The position numbers and the translations under genes are program-made. DNA of 40,778 bases from Candidatus Brevefilum sp. GTDB taxonomy: Bacteria; Chloroflexota; Anaerolineae; Anaerolineales; Anaerolineaceae. The notes under the pieces are model-generated. The model ran no database searches. It saw nothing but the letters and a program-made list of their open reading frames with translations, and was not told the DNA's origin. The stretch covers positions 1 through 40,778 of the forward strand of contig JARGGB010000025.1 of NCBI GenBank assembly GCA_029210815.1, in the 5' to 3' direction. Position 1 is the stretch's first letter; each line of letters opens with the position of its first letter. This document shows positions 15,107-23,811 of this stretch, one piece after another.

Positions 15107-15571
15107 CTATGCTTGTTTGTTGAGGTAACGCTCGTAACCCATTTGCTCGATCTGATCTAATTGCTCTTCAATCCAATCAATATGTTCTTCCTCTTCAGTC
15201 AGGATTGATTCAGCTAAAATCTTGCTGCCGTTGTCACCAAGTTGGGAAGTCAAAGCCACAGCATCGTTGTACATTTTAATCGCACCATTTTCAGCTTCAT
15301 GATCATTCTGAAGCTGCTTCAAAACGTTTTCACCGATTGTGATTTTGTTGAGTTCAGAAACAACCGGGCGACCTTCGAGGAACAAAATCCGCTCAATCAG
15401 TTTTTCCGCATGTTTCATTTCCTGGATAGAACGAGCCTCTAAGGTTTCATGCAATTTATCGTATCCCCAATCGCCGCACATTTCTGCATGAAGGAAGTAT
15501 TGATTAATTGCCGTCAACTCATCAGCTAACAACTCATTTAATTTATCGATTACTTCTTGCTGGCCTTTCAT
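15107..15571 (-). CDS. bfr: Bacterioferritin
   Basis: Bacterioferritin forms a 24-subunit shell that oxidises Fe2+ and stores iron, protecting against iron-driven oxidative damage. The 154 residues keep every ferroxidase ligand at the classical positions: Glu18, Tyr25, Glu51, His54, Glu94, Glu127 and His130. The haem ligand Met52 is also present, which separates it from non-haem ferritins. A strong AGGAGG precedes the ATG. The gene is alone on the minus strand between the hydrolase and LCP genes. No ferredoxin (Bfd) or Fur gene is adjacent. Confidence 0.96.
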   Translation of the reverse strand: MKGQQEVIDKLNELLADELTAINQYFLHAEMCGDWGYDKLHETLEARSIQEMKHAEKLIERILFLEGRPVVSELNKITIGENVLKQLQNDHEAENGAIKMYNDAVALTSQLGDNGSKILAESILTEEEEHIDWIEEQLDQIEQMGYERYLNKQA

Positions 15572-15686
15572 ATTTTATCCTCCTGAATCTGAATTTTTTT
15601 GGTGAACATGTTAAAGTTCTAACTATTCAATTTTACTAGATTAATCATACAACCACAAAATTATTTTGCAGTTCATGCAAACAGAA

Positions 15687-16673
15687 CTAAGGCGTGATTT
15701 CAAAATTCAAGGCTTCTTGCAAAATCCCCTGGATGGCTTCTATATGGGGTAAGAGAACAGCCCCACCATCAGGTGTCGTCCAGCTTGTGACAACTTCAGG
15801 ACCAATTGTGAAACGGCGAATATCTTTATCGCTGTTGAAATTCAAACCTGCTTGAGAAAGAGCAAATATTTGATCAGGGTTGATATTACTCTCTACCTCA
15901 GTGTCATAGATTCTTGTCAGATCCGCAATTTTCAGCATACCGGTTGGTGAAGCCATTTTGTCAATGACCGCCTTGACCACCTCCTGCGTTCGACGCATAC
16001 GGTCAAAATCGCTTGAATTGTAACGTGCACGTACATACCAAAGTGCCCATTGGCTGTCCAAAGTAACCGTTCCAGGACCAACTTCACACCATTTGTCAGG
16101 GTCTAGTTCTTTTTCGCAGGCATCTGCCGTATAGGAATCCGTTTCAAAGCTAATGCCGCCCAATACATCGATAACATCAAGGAAACCCTCCATGTCAATC
16201 ATTGCATATTGGGTTGGATAAACCCCAAAATTGTACTGCAAGGTATCCGCTAAAAGTTGAAACCCGTCAGTTTGCATAACCGTATTGATGCGCTGCTCGC
16301 CATAGCCAGGGATTATTACCCACAAATCTCTTGGAAAGGAAACAAAGCTCATTCTTCCTGAGCTTTTTTCCAGTGCAATCAGTAAAAGGACATCAGTCCG
16401 GAATCCGGATTGAGGACGATAATCGGATCCAAGCACCATGTACAGGCTTACCGATGGGTCCGTTTCAAAGTCGATAACTCCTTCATTTGGTGTGGGTTCA
16501 GGACCAATGATTACGGATACTTCGTCTTGACTGTCGATTAACTGAAAGAATGGAAGTTGAGATCGGAACACAGTGCTTCCAAGGTAGATCAAACCAATTG
16601 CCGTTATAAAAATCACAAATAAAAAACTTATCAGAATTAATTGTTTTCTCGCTCTGTTTTTAGTTGTTCTCAT
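15687..16673 (-). CDS. LytR-CpsA-Psr (LCP) family envelope ligase
   Basis: LCP proteins attach polysaccharides or other glycopolymers from lipid carriers to peptidoglycan outside the membrane. A short basic N-terminus is followed by one membrane segment (about 11-33) and then the LCP domain, with LGSDYRP (81-87), FRTDVLLLIAL (91-101) and SFPRDLWV (112-119). These Arg and Asp residues bind the pyrophosphate and metal. A late 'MRRTQEVVKAVIDK' segment is also typical. The ATG at 16673 is chosen because GGAGG lies nine bases upstream; the longer frame from 16739 has no support. An upstream glycerate kinase gene is on the same strand, but 184 bases separate them. Confidence 0.93.
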   Translation of the reverse strand: MRTTKNRARKQLILISFLFVIFITAIGLIYLGSTVFRSQLPFFQLIDSQDEVSVIIGPEPTPNEGVIDFETDPSVSLYMVLGSDYRPQSGFRTDVLLLIALEKSSGRMSFVSFPRDLWVIIPGYGEQRINTVMQTDGFQLLADTLQYNFGVYPTQYAMIDMEGFLDVIDVLGGISFETDSYTADACEKELDPDKWCEVGPGTVTLDSQWALWYVRARYNSSDFDRMRRTQEVVKAVIDKMASPTGMLKIADLTRIYDTEVESNINPDQIFALSQAGLNFNSDKDIRRFTIGPEVVTSWTTPDGGAVLLPHIEAIQGILQEALNFEITP

Positions 16674-16857
16674 ATTTAAACCTCCAAAACGACTTTTCTT
16701 CCAATCGTTTTTGATAGCTGTAGTTATACCCCACCGCAATTAAATAAATAGTACCCATCTATTTAAGCTGAATAGGCCAAAGTTGTTTATTTGGATATCA
16801 TTTATCAGTTTCAAAATATTACTATTCGAAATATCACGAATTAATGCTTCGGGAGGA

Positions 16858-18264
16858 TTAAGCCAATTTATCTATAAGAATCACAATCAGATCATTCACA
16901 TTTGTCCCGGTTGCTCCAGTCTTTATTAATGCCCCGGTTTGCTCTAAATAATGGTAGGCATCATTATTTTCTATATATTTTTGAACTACCAATTCTTGTA
17001 TAAAAGCACCATCATTATAAAGAAGGCCGTCGACTGCCCCACCTGCCGCATCTGTCGGCCCATCATCTCCGTCTGTGGCAAAGGATATAAACAGGATGCC
17101 CTCTTTTCCCGCCAGCCTCTGCACCATGTGCAATGCGAGATCCTGATTTCTGCCGCCCAAACCACTTCCAGTTAACTTAACAGTGGTTTCACCACCGAGA
17201 ATTAAGCAAGCTGGCTTCTTGATAGGTACATTATGAACAATATCTGTTTCAATGATGCCGCCTAAGAATTCAGCAACATTTTTTGTTTTTCCTGTCAGGT
17301 GCGTAGAAATGATCTGGCTGTTATAACCAAGCATTTTTGCTTTCTTGCAGGCGGCTTTTGCTGAGGTAAAGTTAGATCCTATTAATACATGATTTGCTTC
17401 AAAATATTTTCCTGGACCAGCTGGTATTGAATTACCTATCTCATCGCCAATTTCCTTTTTCAAGTGAAGTAAAATGGATTCAGGCAATTTACCTTCCATT
17501 TTGTATTTCGCAATAATCCTTAACGCATCTTCGGTGTTGGTCGAATCCGGAACGGTTGGACCAGATGCAATCATATCCAAATGATCACCGATGACATCGG
17601 ATAGAATCAGCGTATGCACCTGGGCTGGGTGCAGTATCTTAGCCAGGCCGCCGCCTTTTACTTCGTCCAATCGCTTTCGCAGGGTGTTTATCTCCCTGAT
17701 GTCAGCCCCGCATCTCAGCAATAATGATGTCATGCATTGAATATCTCCCAAGCTGATGCCAGGTGCAGGTAATGTGAAAAGCGCTGATCCCCCACCTGAA
17801 ATTAGGACAATCACCAAATCCTTCGACGTCAGTGTTGGAATAATTTTAAGAATTTTTTTTGTTGCTTCTATGGAAGCGTTTGATGGTACAGGATGGTCAC
17901 CTAAATGAACTTGTAATAAGCCGCCATAACCATTTTCCAATAAAAACCTTTGATCCTTGGTGACAATTGCTGCAAATTCAATTTTTCTTCCTAATACATC
18001 GATAACAGCTTTTGCCATTGGCGGAGAAGCTTTTCCCATGCCAATAACAAAAATCCGATCGTATTCACTTTCTGAAATTTCACACTTTCCAATTCGGATA
18101 ACACCACTATCATTAGAAATTGTATTGATGACGCATTGATAAGGGTCAGCAGCCTGGATGGCTGATGCAATGATCTCACATGCATCCTGACCTATTTTTC
18201 CGTTTCTTTCTATGACCTCATTCTTGATAAAATCAGGCGTAAATTGGTTTCTATTATTAGTCAT
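16858..18264 (-). CDS. Glycerate 2-kinase, MOFRL family
   Basis: The enzyme transfers phosphate from ATP to D-glycerate to give 2-phosphoglycerate, feeding glycerate from serine, glyoxylate or sugar-acid breakdown into lower glycolysis. The 468-residue protein has the N-terminal MOFRL-associated domain with GMGKAS (75-80), ISGGGSALF (155-163), 'NTLRKRLDEVKGGGLA' (193-208) and LSDVIGD (221-227). The C-terminal MOFRL domain has 'SGLGGRNQDLAL' and 'SFATDGDDGPTDAAGG'. GAGGA lies seven bases before the ATG. It is divergent from the acetate-CoA ligase gene. The family also contains hydroxypyruvate reductases by old annotation, but the kinase role is better supported. Confidence 0.92.
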   Translation of the reverse strand: MTNNRNQFTPDFIKNEVIERNGKIGQDACEIIASAIQAADPYQCVINTISNDSGVIRIGKCEISESEYDRIFVIGMGKASPPMAKAVIDVLGRKIEFAAIVTKDQRFLLENGYGGLLQVHLGDHPVPSNASIEATKKILKIIPTLTSKDLVIVLISGGGSALFTLPAPGISLGDIQCMTSLLLRCGADIREINTLRKRLDEVKGGGLAKILHPAQVHTLILSDVIGDHLDMIASGPTVPDSTNTEDALRIIAKYKMEGKLPESILLHLKKEIGDEIGNSIPAGPGKYFEANHVLIGSNFTSAKAACKKAKMLGYNSQIISTHLTGKTKNVAEFLGGIIETDIVHNVPIKKPACLILGGETTVKLTGSGLGGRNQDLALHMVQRLAGKEGILFISFATDGDDGPTDAAGGAVDGLLYNDGAFIQELVVQKYIENNDAYHYLEQTGALIKTGATGTNVNDLIVILIDKLA

Positions 18265-18404
18265 ACGATAATCCTCATTAATTCATCTGTAATTTGTCAT
18301 AATCATTCATATTAAAACAAATTATAAGGTACAATAGCCGATGGCATTGATGAAATTATTCGTTAACCAAAAAAGAAAAAATATCTAATCATTAGGAGGA
18401 TCTT

Positions 18405-20513
18405 GTGGACGAAGTTATTACCGGTCTTCTCAGACCAAAAGGGATCGCAATTGTTGGTGCCTCAGCGACATCAGGGAAAATTGGTCATACAGTTGTTAAA
18501 AATCTCATCGAAAGCGGTTATAAAGGTGGTATTTACCCCGTCAACCCATCTGCCGATGAGATTTTAGGTTTAAAAGTCTATAAATCTGTGCTTGATATTC
18601 CAGATCCTGTCGAGGCAGCAGCTATTACAATTCCGGCAAAATATGTGCTGGATGCTGCTAAAGAATGCGGTGAAAAAGGAGTCAAGGGCTTAATCGTCAT
18701 CACTTCTGGTTTTAGCGAAGTCGGTGATGTTGAGCTTGAAAATCAGCTTGTTCAACTTGCACATGATTATGGAATGCGGGTTTTAGGCCCGAATGTTGTT
18801 GGCACGCTCTCTAACTCCGACGATATGAATGCTTCCTTTGCACCATTCCTGCCGCTTGAGGGTTCTGCCTCACTCGTCTCTCAAAGTGGTGCATTATTAA
18901 TTGCCATTGATGCGATTACTTACACACGTCGGATTGGCTTCGATAAATTAGTTTCTATCGGAAACATGTCTGATGTTAATTTTGGTGATATGGTTGCATG
19001 GCTGAACGAAGACGAAAACACCAAATGCATCTCACTGTACATTGAGGGCTTAAAAGATGGAAGCCGATTTATTCATGAGTGTTCTAAAGCATCAAAACCG
19101 ATTGTTGTACTGAAAGCTGGCGTTTCTGAGCACGGAGCTGCTGCTGCTGCTTCGCACACAGGGTCCTTAGCTGGTGCACAAAAAATTTACGGCGCTGCTT
19201 TCCAGCAGGCGGGTGTTATTGAAGCAACCGATCTATCAGATCTCTTCGACAGCACTCTCGCGCTTTCTTTAGAACCGCCAATGCGTGGGGATAACCTTCT
19301 CGTTCTGACAAACGGCGGCGGTGTTGGCGTTCTTGCCACAGATGCAGCAGAAAAAGCTGGCGTTCCCATGAAATTTGCCCCTGAATCCGTCCAGGAAGAG
19401 CTCAAAAAGCACATGCCTTCCTTTGGTTCTGCTAAAAACCCTGTGGACATGACGGGTATGGCTGGCAATGAATGGTACCATGATACAACGAGATTCTCCT
19501 ATGCCCATGATTGGGTAGATGGGCTTGTGGTTCTTTACTGTGAAACTGCAATGACCAACCCTATGGAAATTGCAAAATCAATTTACAATGCTGTCACAGA
19601 AACGGGTATTACTGACAAACCAATCACAGTTTCATTCGTGGGTGGTGAACGCTGCGATGAAGCCATGCAGTGGCTTGTAGAGAAAGGCATTCCTGCCTAC
19701 AATGCACCAGATCTCGCAGTTAAAGCCATGGGCAAATTACGCCAATATGCCCGGCTTCAGGTCTTAAAGTCCGAGCCCGCTGAAGAAAACCACAATGCTG
19801 ATAAAGAAACAGCTCGCAAAATTATTGCGGATGTTCGTGCCAATGGTCGGACAGCATTAACCGAGATCGAATCTAAGAAGATATTCAAGTCTTACGGTTT
19901 ACCGACAGTTCAAACTGAACTGGCAACCAGCGAAGAAGAAGCCGTCAGGATGGCTGAAGAAATTGGTTATCCTGTGGTATTGAAAATTGTCTCACCAGAT
20001 ATCCTCCACAAATCTGATGCAGGCGGCGTGAAAGTTAATATCCAGGATGAAGCTGGCGTCAGAGAAACCTATAACACGATCCTCGAAAATGCTAAGAAAT
20101 ATAAAGCCGATGCTGACATTCATGGCATTGTGATCCAGGAAATGGCGCCCTGGGCGACGGAAACCATCGTAGGCTCTGTCAATGACCCCACATTTGGTGC
20201 CACCTTGATGTTTGGGCTTGGCGGTATTTTTGTTGAAGTATTGAAGGATGTTACTTTCCGAGTTGCGCCGATCTCTACCAAAGAAGCTGAAAACATGTTG
20301 AACGAGATTAAAAGCGCACCTATTCTGGATGGCGTTCGTGGCGAAACCCCACGCGACAAAGCTGCTTTAGCCAAAGTCCTGACAAATTATGCCTTCATGG
20401 TCACAGATCTTGCAGATGAAATATCAGAATCAGATGCGAACCCGGTTTTGGTCTATGAAATGGGACAGGGTGTTAAAGTTGTTGATGCACGCATCATATT
20501 AAAAAAGAAGTAA
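18405..20513 (+). CDS. acd: Acetate-CoA ligase (ADP-forming), fused alpha-beta
   Basis: This enzyme converts an acyl-CoA, ADP and phosphate to the free acid, CoA and ATP, and so makes ATP at the end of fermentation. The 702 residues combine a CoA-binding Rossmann domain ('GIAIVGASATSGKIGHTVV', 13-31), a succinyl-CoA ligase-like middle with 'ASHTGSLAG', where His251 is the likely phospho-carrier, and a C-terminal ATP-grasp domain (about 480-700) with 'GYPVVLKIVSPDILHKSDAG' and 'DANPVLVYE'. In archaea the two parts are often separate subunits; here they are fused. A GTG start at 18405 is backed by AGGAGG five bases away. The natural acid may be acetate, propionate or branched chain. A terminator follows. 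Confidence 0.93.
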   Translation: MDEVITGLLRPKGIAIVGASATSGKIGHTVVKNLIESGYKGGIYPVNPSADEILGLKVYKSVLDIPDPVEAAAITIPAKYVLDAAKECGEKGVKGLIVITSGFSEVGDVELENQLVQLAHDYGMRVLGPNVVGTLSNSDDMNASFAPFLPLEGSASLVSQSGALLIAIDAITYTRRIGFDKLVSIGNMSDVNFGDMVAWLNEDENTKCISLYIEGLKDGSRFIHECSKASKPIVVLKAGVSEHGAAAAASHTGSLAGAQKIYGAAFQQAGVIEATDLSDLFDSTLALSLEPPMRGDNLLVLTNGGGVGVLATDAAEKAGVPMKFAPESVQEELKKHMPSFGSAKNPVDMTGMAGNEWYHDTTRFSYAHDWVDGLVVLYCETAMTNPMEIAKSIYNAVTETGITDKPITVSFVGGERCDEAMQWLVEKGIPAYNAPDLAVKAMGKLRQYARLQVLKSEPAEENHNADKETARKIIADVRANGRTALTEIESKKIFKSYGLPTVQTELATSEEEAVRMAEEIGYPVVLKIVSPDILHKSDAGGVKVNIQDEAGVRETYNTILENAKKYKADADIHGIVIQEMAPWATETIVGSVNDPTFGATLMFGLGGIFVEVLKDVTFRVAPISTKEAENMLNEIKSAPILDGVRGETPRDKAALAKVLTNYAFMVTDLADEISESDANPVLVYEMGQGVKVVDARIILKKK

Positions 20514-20530
20514 ATCAGCAGTCAGTCACA

Positions 20531-20571
20531 AAAAGCTACTGCAGTTTGAATATGCAGTGGCTTTTCTTTTT
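20531..20571 (+). terminator. Intrinsic terminator after acd
   Basis: A 13-bp stem with one G-T pair (AAAAGCTACTGCA / TGCAGTGGCTTTT) and a 9-base loop is followed by a T-rich tail, 17 bases after the stop codon. Confidence 0.85.
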
Positions 20572-20697
20572 AATATAAATTATTGAATATACTCATCTTT
20601 AATACCAATCATTAACTGTGACTTAATAAAATTATCTATGAAAATTTTCGAACATACTGTAAAATTACAACATCATAGTTAAGAAAAAGGAATAAAA

Positions 20698-21471
20698 ATG
20701 AAAAACTTCATCATTGATATGGATGGTGTTCTCGTAAAAGAAAATTTGATTATCCCGGGTGCGGATAAGTTCATTAAAAAATTGATTGTTCAGAAACGAA
20801 AGTTCCTGCTGCTGACAAATAACCCTGTTTACACCCCCAGGGATTTAGCGCATCGATTGCAGGAAAATGGTATCCAAATCCAGGAAGACCAGATTTTTTC
20901 ATCTGCGCTTGCGACCGCTTCTTTTCTCCATCGGCAAAGACCAGGGGGCAAAGCCTTTGTTTTAGGTGAAAGCGGACTGACCGAAGCAATTCACAATATT
21001 GGTTATATCATCACTGATATCAACCCGGATTACGTCGTTTTAGGTGAAACCCTTGCCTATAATTTTGAAATGATCAAAAAAGCGATTCGTCTCTTACATA
21101 ACGGCACAGCGCGCTTCATTGCAACAAATCCGGATGCATCAGGCCCAAGTAAAGGTGGTATCGTTCCGGCTTGCGGCGCAATGGCAGCCTTGATTGAAAA
21201 AGCAAGCGGCGTATCCCCCTTCTTTATCGGCAAACCCAACGCCTTGATGATGCGAACTGCCCTGAACTACCTGGATGTCCACTCTGAAAACACGATAATG
21301 ATTGGTGATCGGATGGACACAGACATCGTCGCCGGCGTTACGAGCGGTATGGAAACAATTTTGGTCTTGAGCGGCGTTACCAAGGAAGAGGATATCGATA
21401 AATATCCTTATTTGCCCACCCACATCAAAAAATCTGTTGCGTATATCGAGCCAAAAGATTTTGACGATTGA
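20698..21471 (+). CDS. HAD-superfamily class IIA (NagD-type) phosphatase
   Basis: The 257-residue protein has motif I IIDMDG with Asp7 and Asp9, motif II LLTNN (38-42), the Lys in FFIGKPN and motif [12 protein letters not shown]. The cap between motifs II and III, with '[20 protein letters not shown]' and '[13 protein letters not shown]', is the C2A type of NagD, 4-nitrophenylphosphatase and phosphoglycolate phosphatase relatives. It probably removes phosphate from small metabolites such as sugar phosphates or nucleotides; the true substrate cannot be read from the sequence. An AAAAAGGA lies before the ATG. The ykuD gene follows after 34 bases but has its own promoter, whose -35 overlaps this gene's stop codon. 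Confidence 0.9.
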   Translation: MKNFIIDMDGVLVKENLIIPGADKFIKKLIVQKRKFLLLTNNPVYTPRDLAHRLQENGIQIQEDQIFSSALATASFLHRQRPGGKAFVLGESGLTEAIHNIGYIITDINPDYVVLGETLAYNFEMIKKAIRLLHNGTARFIATNPDASGPSKGGIVPACGAMAALIEKASGVSPFFIGKPNALMMRTALNYLDVHSENTIMIGDRMDTDIVAGVTSGMETILVLSGVTKEEDIDKYPYLPTHIKKSVAYIEPKDFDD

Positions 21472-21497
21472 CGCATCATAAATATTATTGGTATAAT
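21468..21497 (+). promoter_or_regulatory. Promoter of the YkuD gene, giving a leaderless mRNA
   Basis: TTGACG (21468-21473), an 18-base spacer and a perfect TATAAT (21492-21497) end 8 bases before the ATG at 21506. Transcription should start at or within about two bases of the start codon. There is no Shine-Dalgarno sequence. The -35 box overlaps the stop codon of the preceding gene. Confidence 0.7.
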
Positions 21498-21505
21498 CCC
21501 TATAT

Positions 21506-22540
21506 ATGACAAATAAGACCTTTTCACGCAGAAAATTTATTAAGCTTGCTGCGCTCAGCCTTGGGTCGCTTGCTTTTAAACCTGGTTTAGACCAGCAACG
21601 ACTGACTAACATGCACAAGCTGGTCAGGGTTGCCGGCAGCGGCAATATCAATTCTGTAAGCATCCATAAGCAAGCCAATGAAGAGAGTCTTATCCTCTAC
21701 CAGCGTTACAAAGATGATCTGATTAATGTTTATGACGAGGTTGAATCAGAGTTTGGCCCAGAATTCAATCCTATCTGGTATCGGGTTTGGGGTGGTTATG
21801 TTCATCGTAAATGGCTGGTTGAGGTCGACACTGTTCTGAACCCGCTGACTGACAGCATACATGAAGATGGGCAATTGGGCGAAATTACTGTGCCATTCAC
21901 CAGGGCTTATCGTTATTCCTCTTTTTATGGGTGGGAACCCGTCTATCGCCTGTATTACCACTCCTATCACTGGATAAGAGACATCGTCACCGGTCCGGAT
22001 GGAATGCCCTGGTATGAACTTGAAGATGAATTGTTGCGACTGAGGTTTGCAGTGCCTGCGGAGCAAATGCGCATTGTGCCTGATTCTGAATTTGAACCCA
22101 TTTCGCCTGATGTACCGCCAGAGGAAAAGAGAATTGATATTTCCATTTTCGATCAAGAATTAACAGCCTACGAAGGTGATATAGCTGTTTTCCAAACAAA
22201 AATTTCAAGCGGTGCGCTAACGCCAGTCAAAAGAACTCCAATTGGTGATTATCGGGTTGGTATAAAAATGCCCTCAAAACACATGGGGAATGGACAGGTT
22301 ACAACGGACATCATGGCGTACGAATTGCTGGGCGTACCCTGGAATTGCTTTTTCAAATTAGATATCGGTATTGCCACACACGGCACCTATTGGCATAATA
22401 ATTTTGGAACACCAATGAGCAGTGGTTGTATCAACATGCGCAACCATGATGCAAATTGGCTATTCCGGTGGACCAATCCTGTTTGTGAACCGCATGTATG
22501 GACCGCTAATGGCGTTGGCACGCGGGTTCACGTGGCTTAA
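21506..22540 (+). CDS. Tat-exported L,D-transpeptidase (YkuD domain)
   Basis: L,D-transpeptidases make 3-3 cross-links in peptidoglycan or attach proteins to it. The N-terminus has a twin-arginine signal with SRRKFIK (7-13) followed by a hydrophobic 'LAALSLGSLAF', so export in a folded state through the Tat system is predicted. After a middle region of about 200 residues without a clear family comes the YkuD domain from about residue 210, with the active site HGTYWHNNFG (His292) and SSGCIN (Cys308). All catalytic residues are present. The gene has its own promoter right at the ATG. Its stop codon directly abuts that of the convergent hemW gene, with no bases between. Confidence 0.93.
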   Translation: MTNKTFSRRKFIKLAALSLGSLAFKPGLDQQRLTNMHKLVRVAGSGNINSVSIHKQANEESLILYQRYKDDLINVYDEVESEFGPEFNPIWYRVWGGYVHRKWLVEVDTVLNPLTDSIHEDGQLGEITVPFTRAYRYSSFYGWEPVYRLYYHSYHWIRDIVTGPDGMPWYELEDELLRLRFAVPAEQMRIVPDSEFEPISPDVPPEEKRIDISIFDQELTAYEGDIAVFQTKISSGALTPVKRTPIGDYRVGIKMPSKHMGNGQVTTDIMAYELLGVPWNCFFKLDIGIATHGTYWHNNFGTPMSSGCINMRNHDANWLFRWTNPVCEPHVWTANGVGTRVHVA

Positions 22541-23722
22541 TTAAACAAAAGCCATAAACACCCGGTTTGCAAGGAAAATCCCCCGCCTTGTCAAATGCAA
22601 TTTCCTTTCCTCACCTTCTGACCACTCAATCAAACCCTGATCAATTAGCCTAATAATCTCTTGAGAAAATATTTCAGTCATTGATCTGCCGAATAATTTA
22701 CTGAACCTTCTTTCTGAAACCCCCTCCTTAACCAACCTTAACCCCACCATCATGAAGTCCGACATTTGAGTTTTCAGATCAATTGCATCCATTGAAATTT
22801 GGGCTGGCGTTCCAGGGAAAGGCACTGGCATGTGATTTTCCTGGCTCATCCGCTCAATATAATCATGAATGGTTAACGTGTTAATGGTTCTAAAACCATT
22901 CGAAAATCCATGGGCACCAGCGCCAATCCCTAAATACGGATAACCCAACCAGTACTGTAAATTATGACGGCACCTGAAATCCCGGTTTTGATCTTTTTTC
23001 GCCCAGTTTGAGATTTCATAATGGCCATAATTAGAACCCTTTAATGTATCAATGGTCAGCTCATACATATCTGCTTCCAGGTCCTGATCCTGCTGCTTTA
23101 TCAATCCTTTTTGATACCAGTTAAATAATGGTGTGCCGGGCTCAATAATTAGAGAGTAAATTGAGAAATGTTCAGGTGATAGGTCTATGGCTCGAAGTAA
23201 TGTTTTTCTCCATGTCTCTAAATCTTGCCAGGGTAAACCAAAAATTAAATCAAGGTTGATATTGTCAAAACCTGCAAACCTTGCATAACGGACACTTTCC
23301 AAGACATCCCAAATTGAATGAATTCGGTCCAATCTGACAAGATCAAATGGATCCAGGGATTGCACGCCAATGCTGATGCGATTGAAACCCAAACCATAAA
23401 GGCCAGTCAAATACTCCTGATTTAACGTGCCTGGATTGGCTTCAAGGCTGATTTCACAATCCGAACTCAGCTTAAAGCCAGCCTTGATTGCATTGAGTAT
23501 TTTTTCATACATTGAAGCAGGGATTAATGACGGTGTACCCCCACCAAAATAGATTGAGTGGATTGGGATATTCGGTTTAGCCAGGCTTACTATACGAAGT
23601 TCCTTAATTAATGCTTCAATATACGCTGGGATTAACCCACTTTGACCGGTAGAGGTATTAAAATCGCAGTAATGACAGCGATGTCGGCAAAAAGGTATGT
23701 GGATATAAAGACTGTGGTCCAT
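22541..23722 (-). CDS. hemW: HemW-like radical SAM protein
   Basis: HemW is a radical SAM protein related to coproporphyrinogen III dehydrogenase (HemN) but works as a haem chaperone. The cluster motif is C12-x3-C16-x2-C19, followed by Asp-Phe and not by the fourth Cys seen in HemN, which favours HemW. GGGTPS (59-64) binds SAM. The conserved 'GVQSLDPFDLVRLDRIH' and the C-terminal HemN-type domain with 'GAGAHGFSNG' are present. The length of 393 is normal. The ATG has no Shine-Dalgarno sequence; TATAAA ends six bases upstream. The gene is divergent from the LysM gene and abuts ykuD at its 3' end. Old annotations call such proteins oxygen-independent coproporphyrinogen oxidases. Confidence 0.92.
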   Translation of the reverse strand: MDHSLYIHIPFCRHRCHYCDFNTSTGQSGLIPAYIEALIKELRIVSLAKPNIPIHSIYFGGGTPSLIPASMYEKILNAIKAGFKLSSDCEISLEANPGTLNQEYLTGLYGLGFNRISIGVQSLDPFDLVRLDRIHSIWDVLESVRYARFAGFDNINLDLIFGLPWQDLETWRKTLLRAIDLSPEHFSIYSLIIEPGTPLFNWYQKGLIKQQDQDLEADMYELTIDTLKGSNYGHYEISNWAKKDQNRDFRCRHNLQYWLGYPYLGIGAGAHGFSNGFRTINTLTIHDYIERMSQENHMPVPFPGTPAQISMDAIDLKTQMSDFMMVGLRLVKEGVSERRFSKLFGRSMTEIFSQEIIRLIDQGLIEWSEGEERKLHLTRRGIFLANRVFMAFV

Positions 23723-23728
23723 TGCTTA

Positions 23729-23734
23729 TTTATA
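23729..23734 (-). promoter_or_regulatory. Possible -10 box of hemW, 6 bases from the ATG
   Basis: The minus strand has TATAAA six bases before the hemW ATG, which would give a leaderless mRNA. A second candidate, TATACT at 23749-23744, would leave a leader of about 14 bases without a ribosome-binding site. Neither has a good -35. Confidence 0.3.
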
Positions 23735-23811
23735 CCATTTTCAAGTATAAACATGATTGTGCTCATGTTGTATAAATTTTAATCCATGAGGTATACTGGT
23801 CGAGAATTATT

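Noticed and set aside
21139-21678. 179-codon minus-strand frame
   Set aside because: It is antisense to the NagD-type phosphatase and YkuD genes, both with intact catalytic motifs, and looks like a shadow frame.
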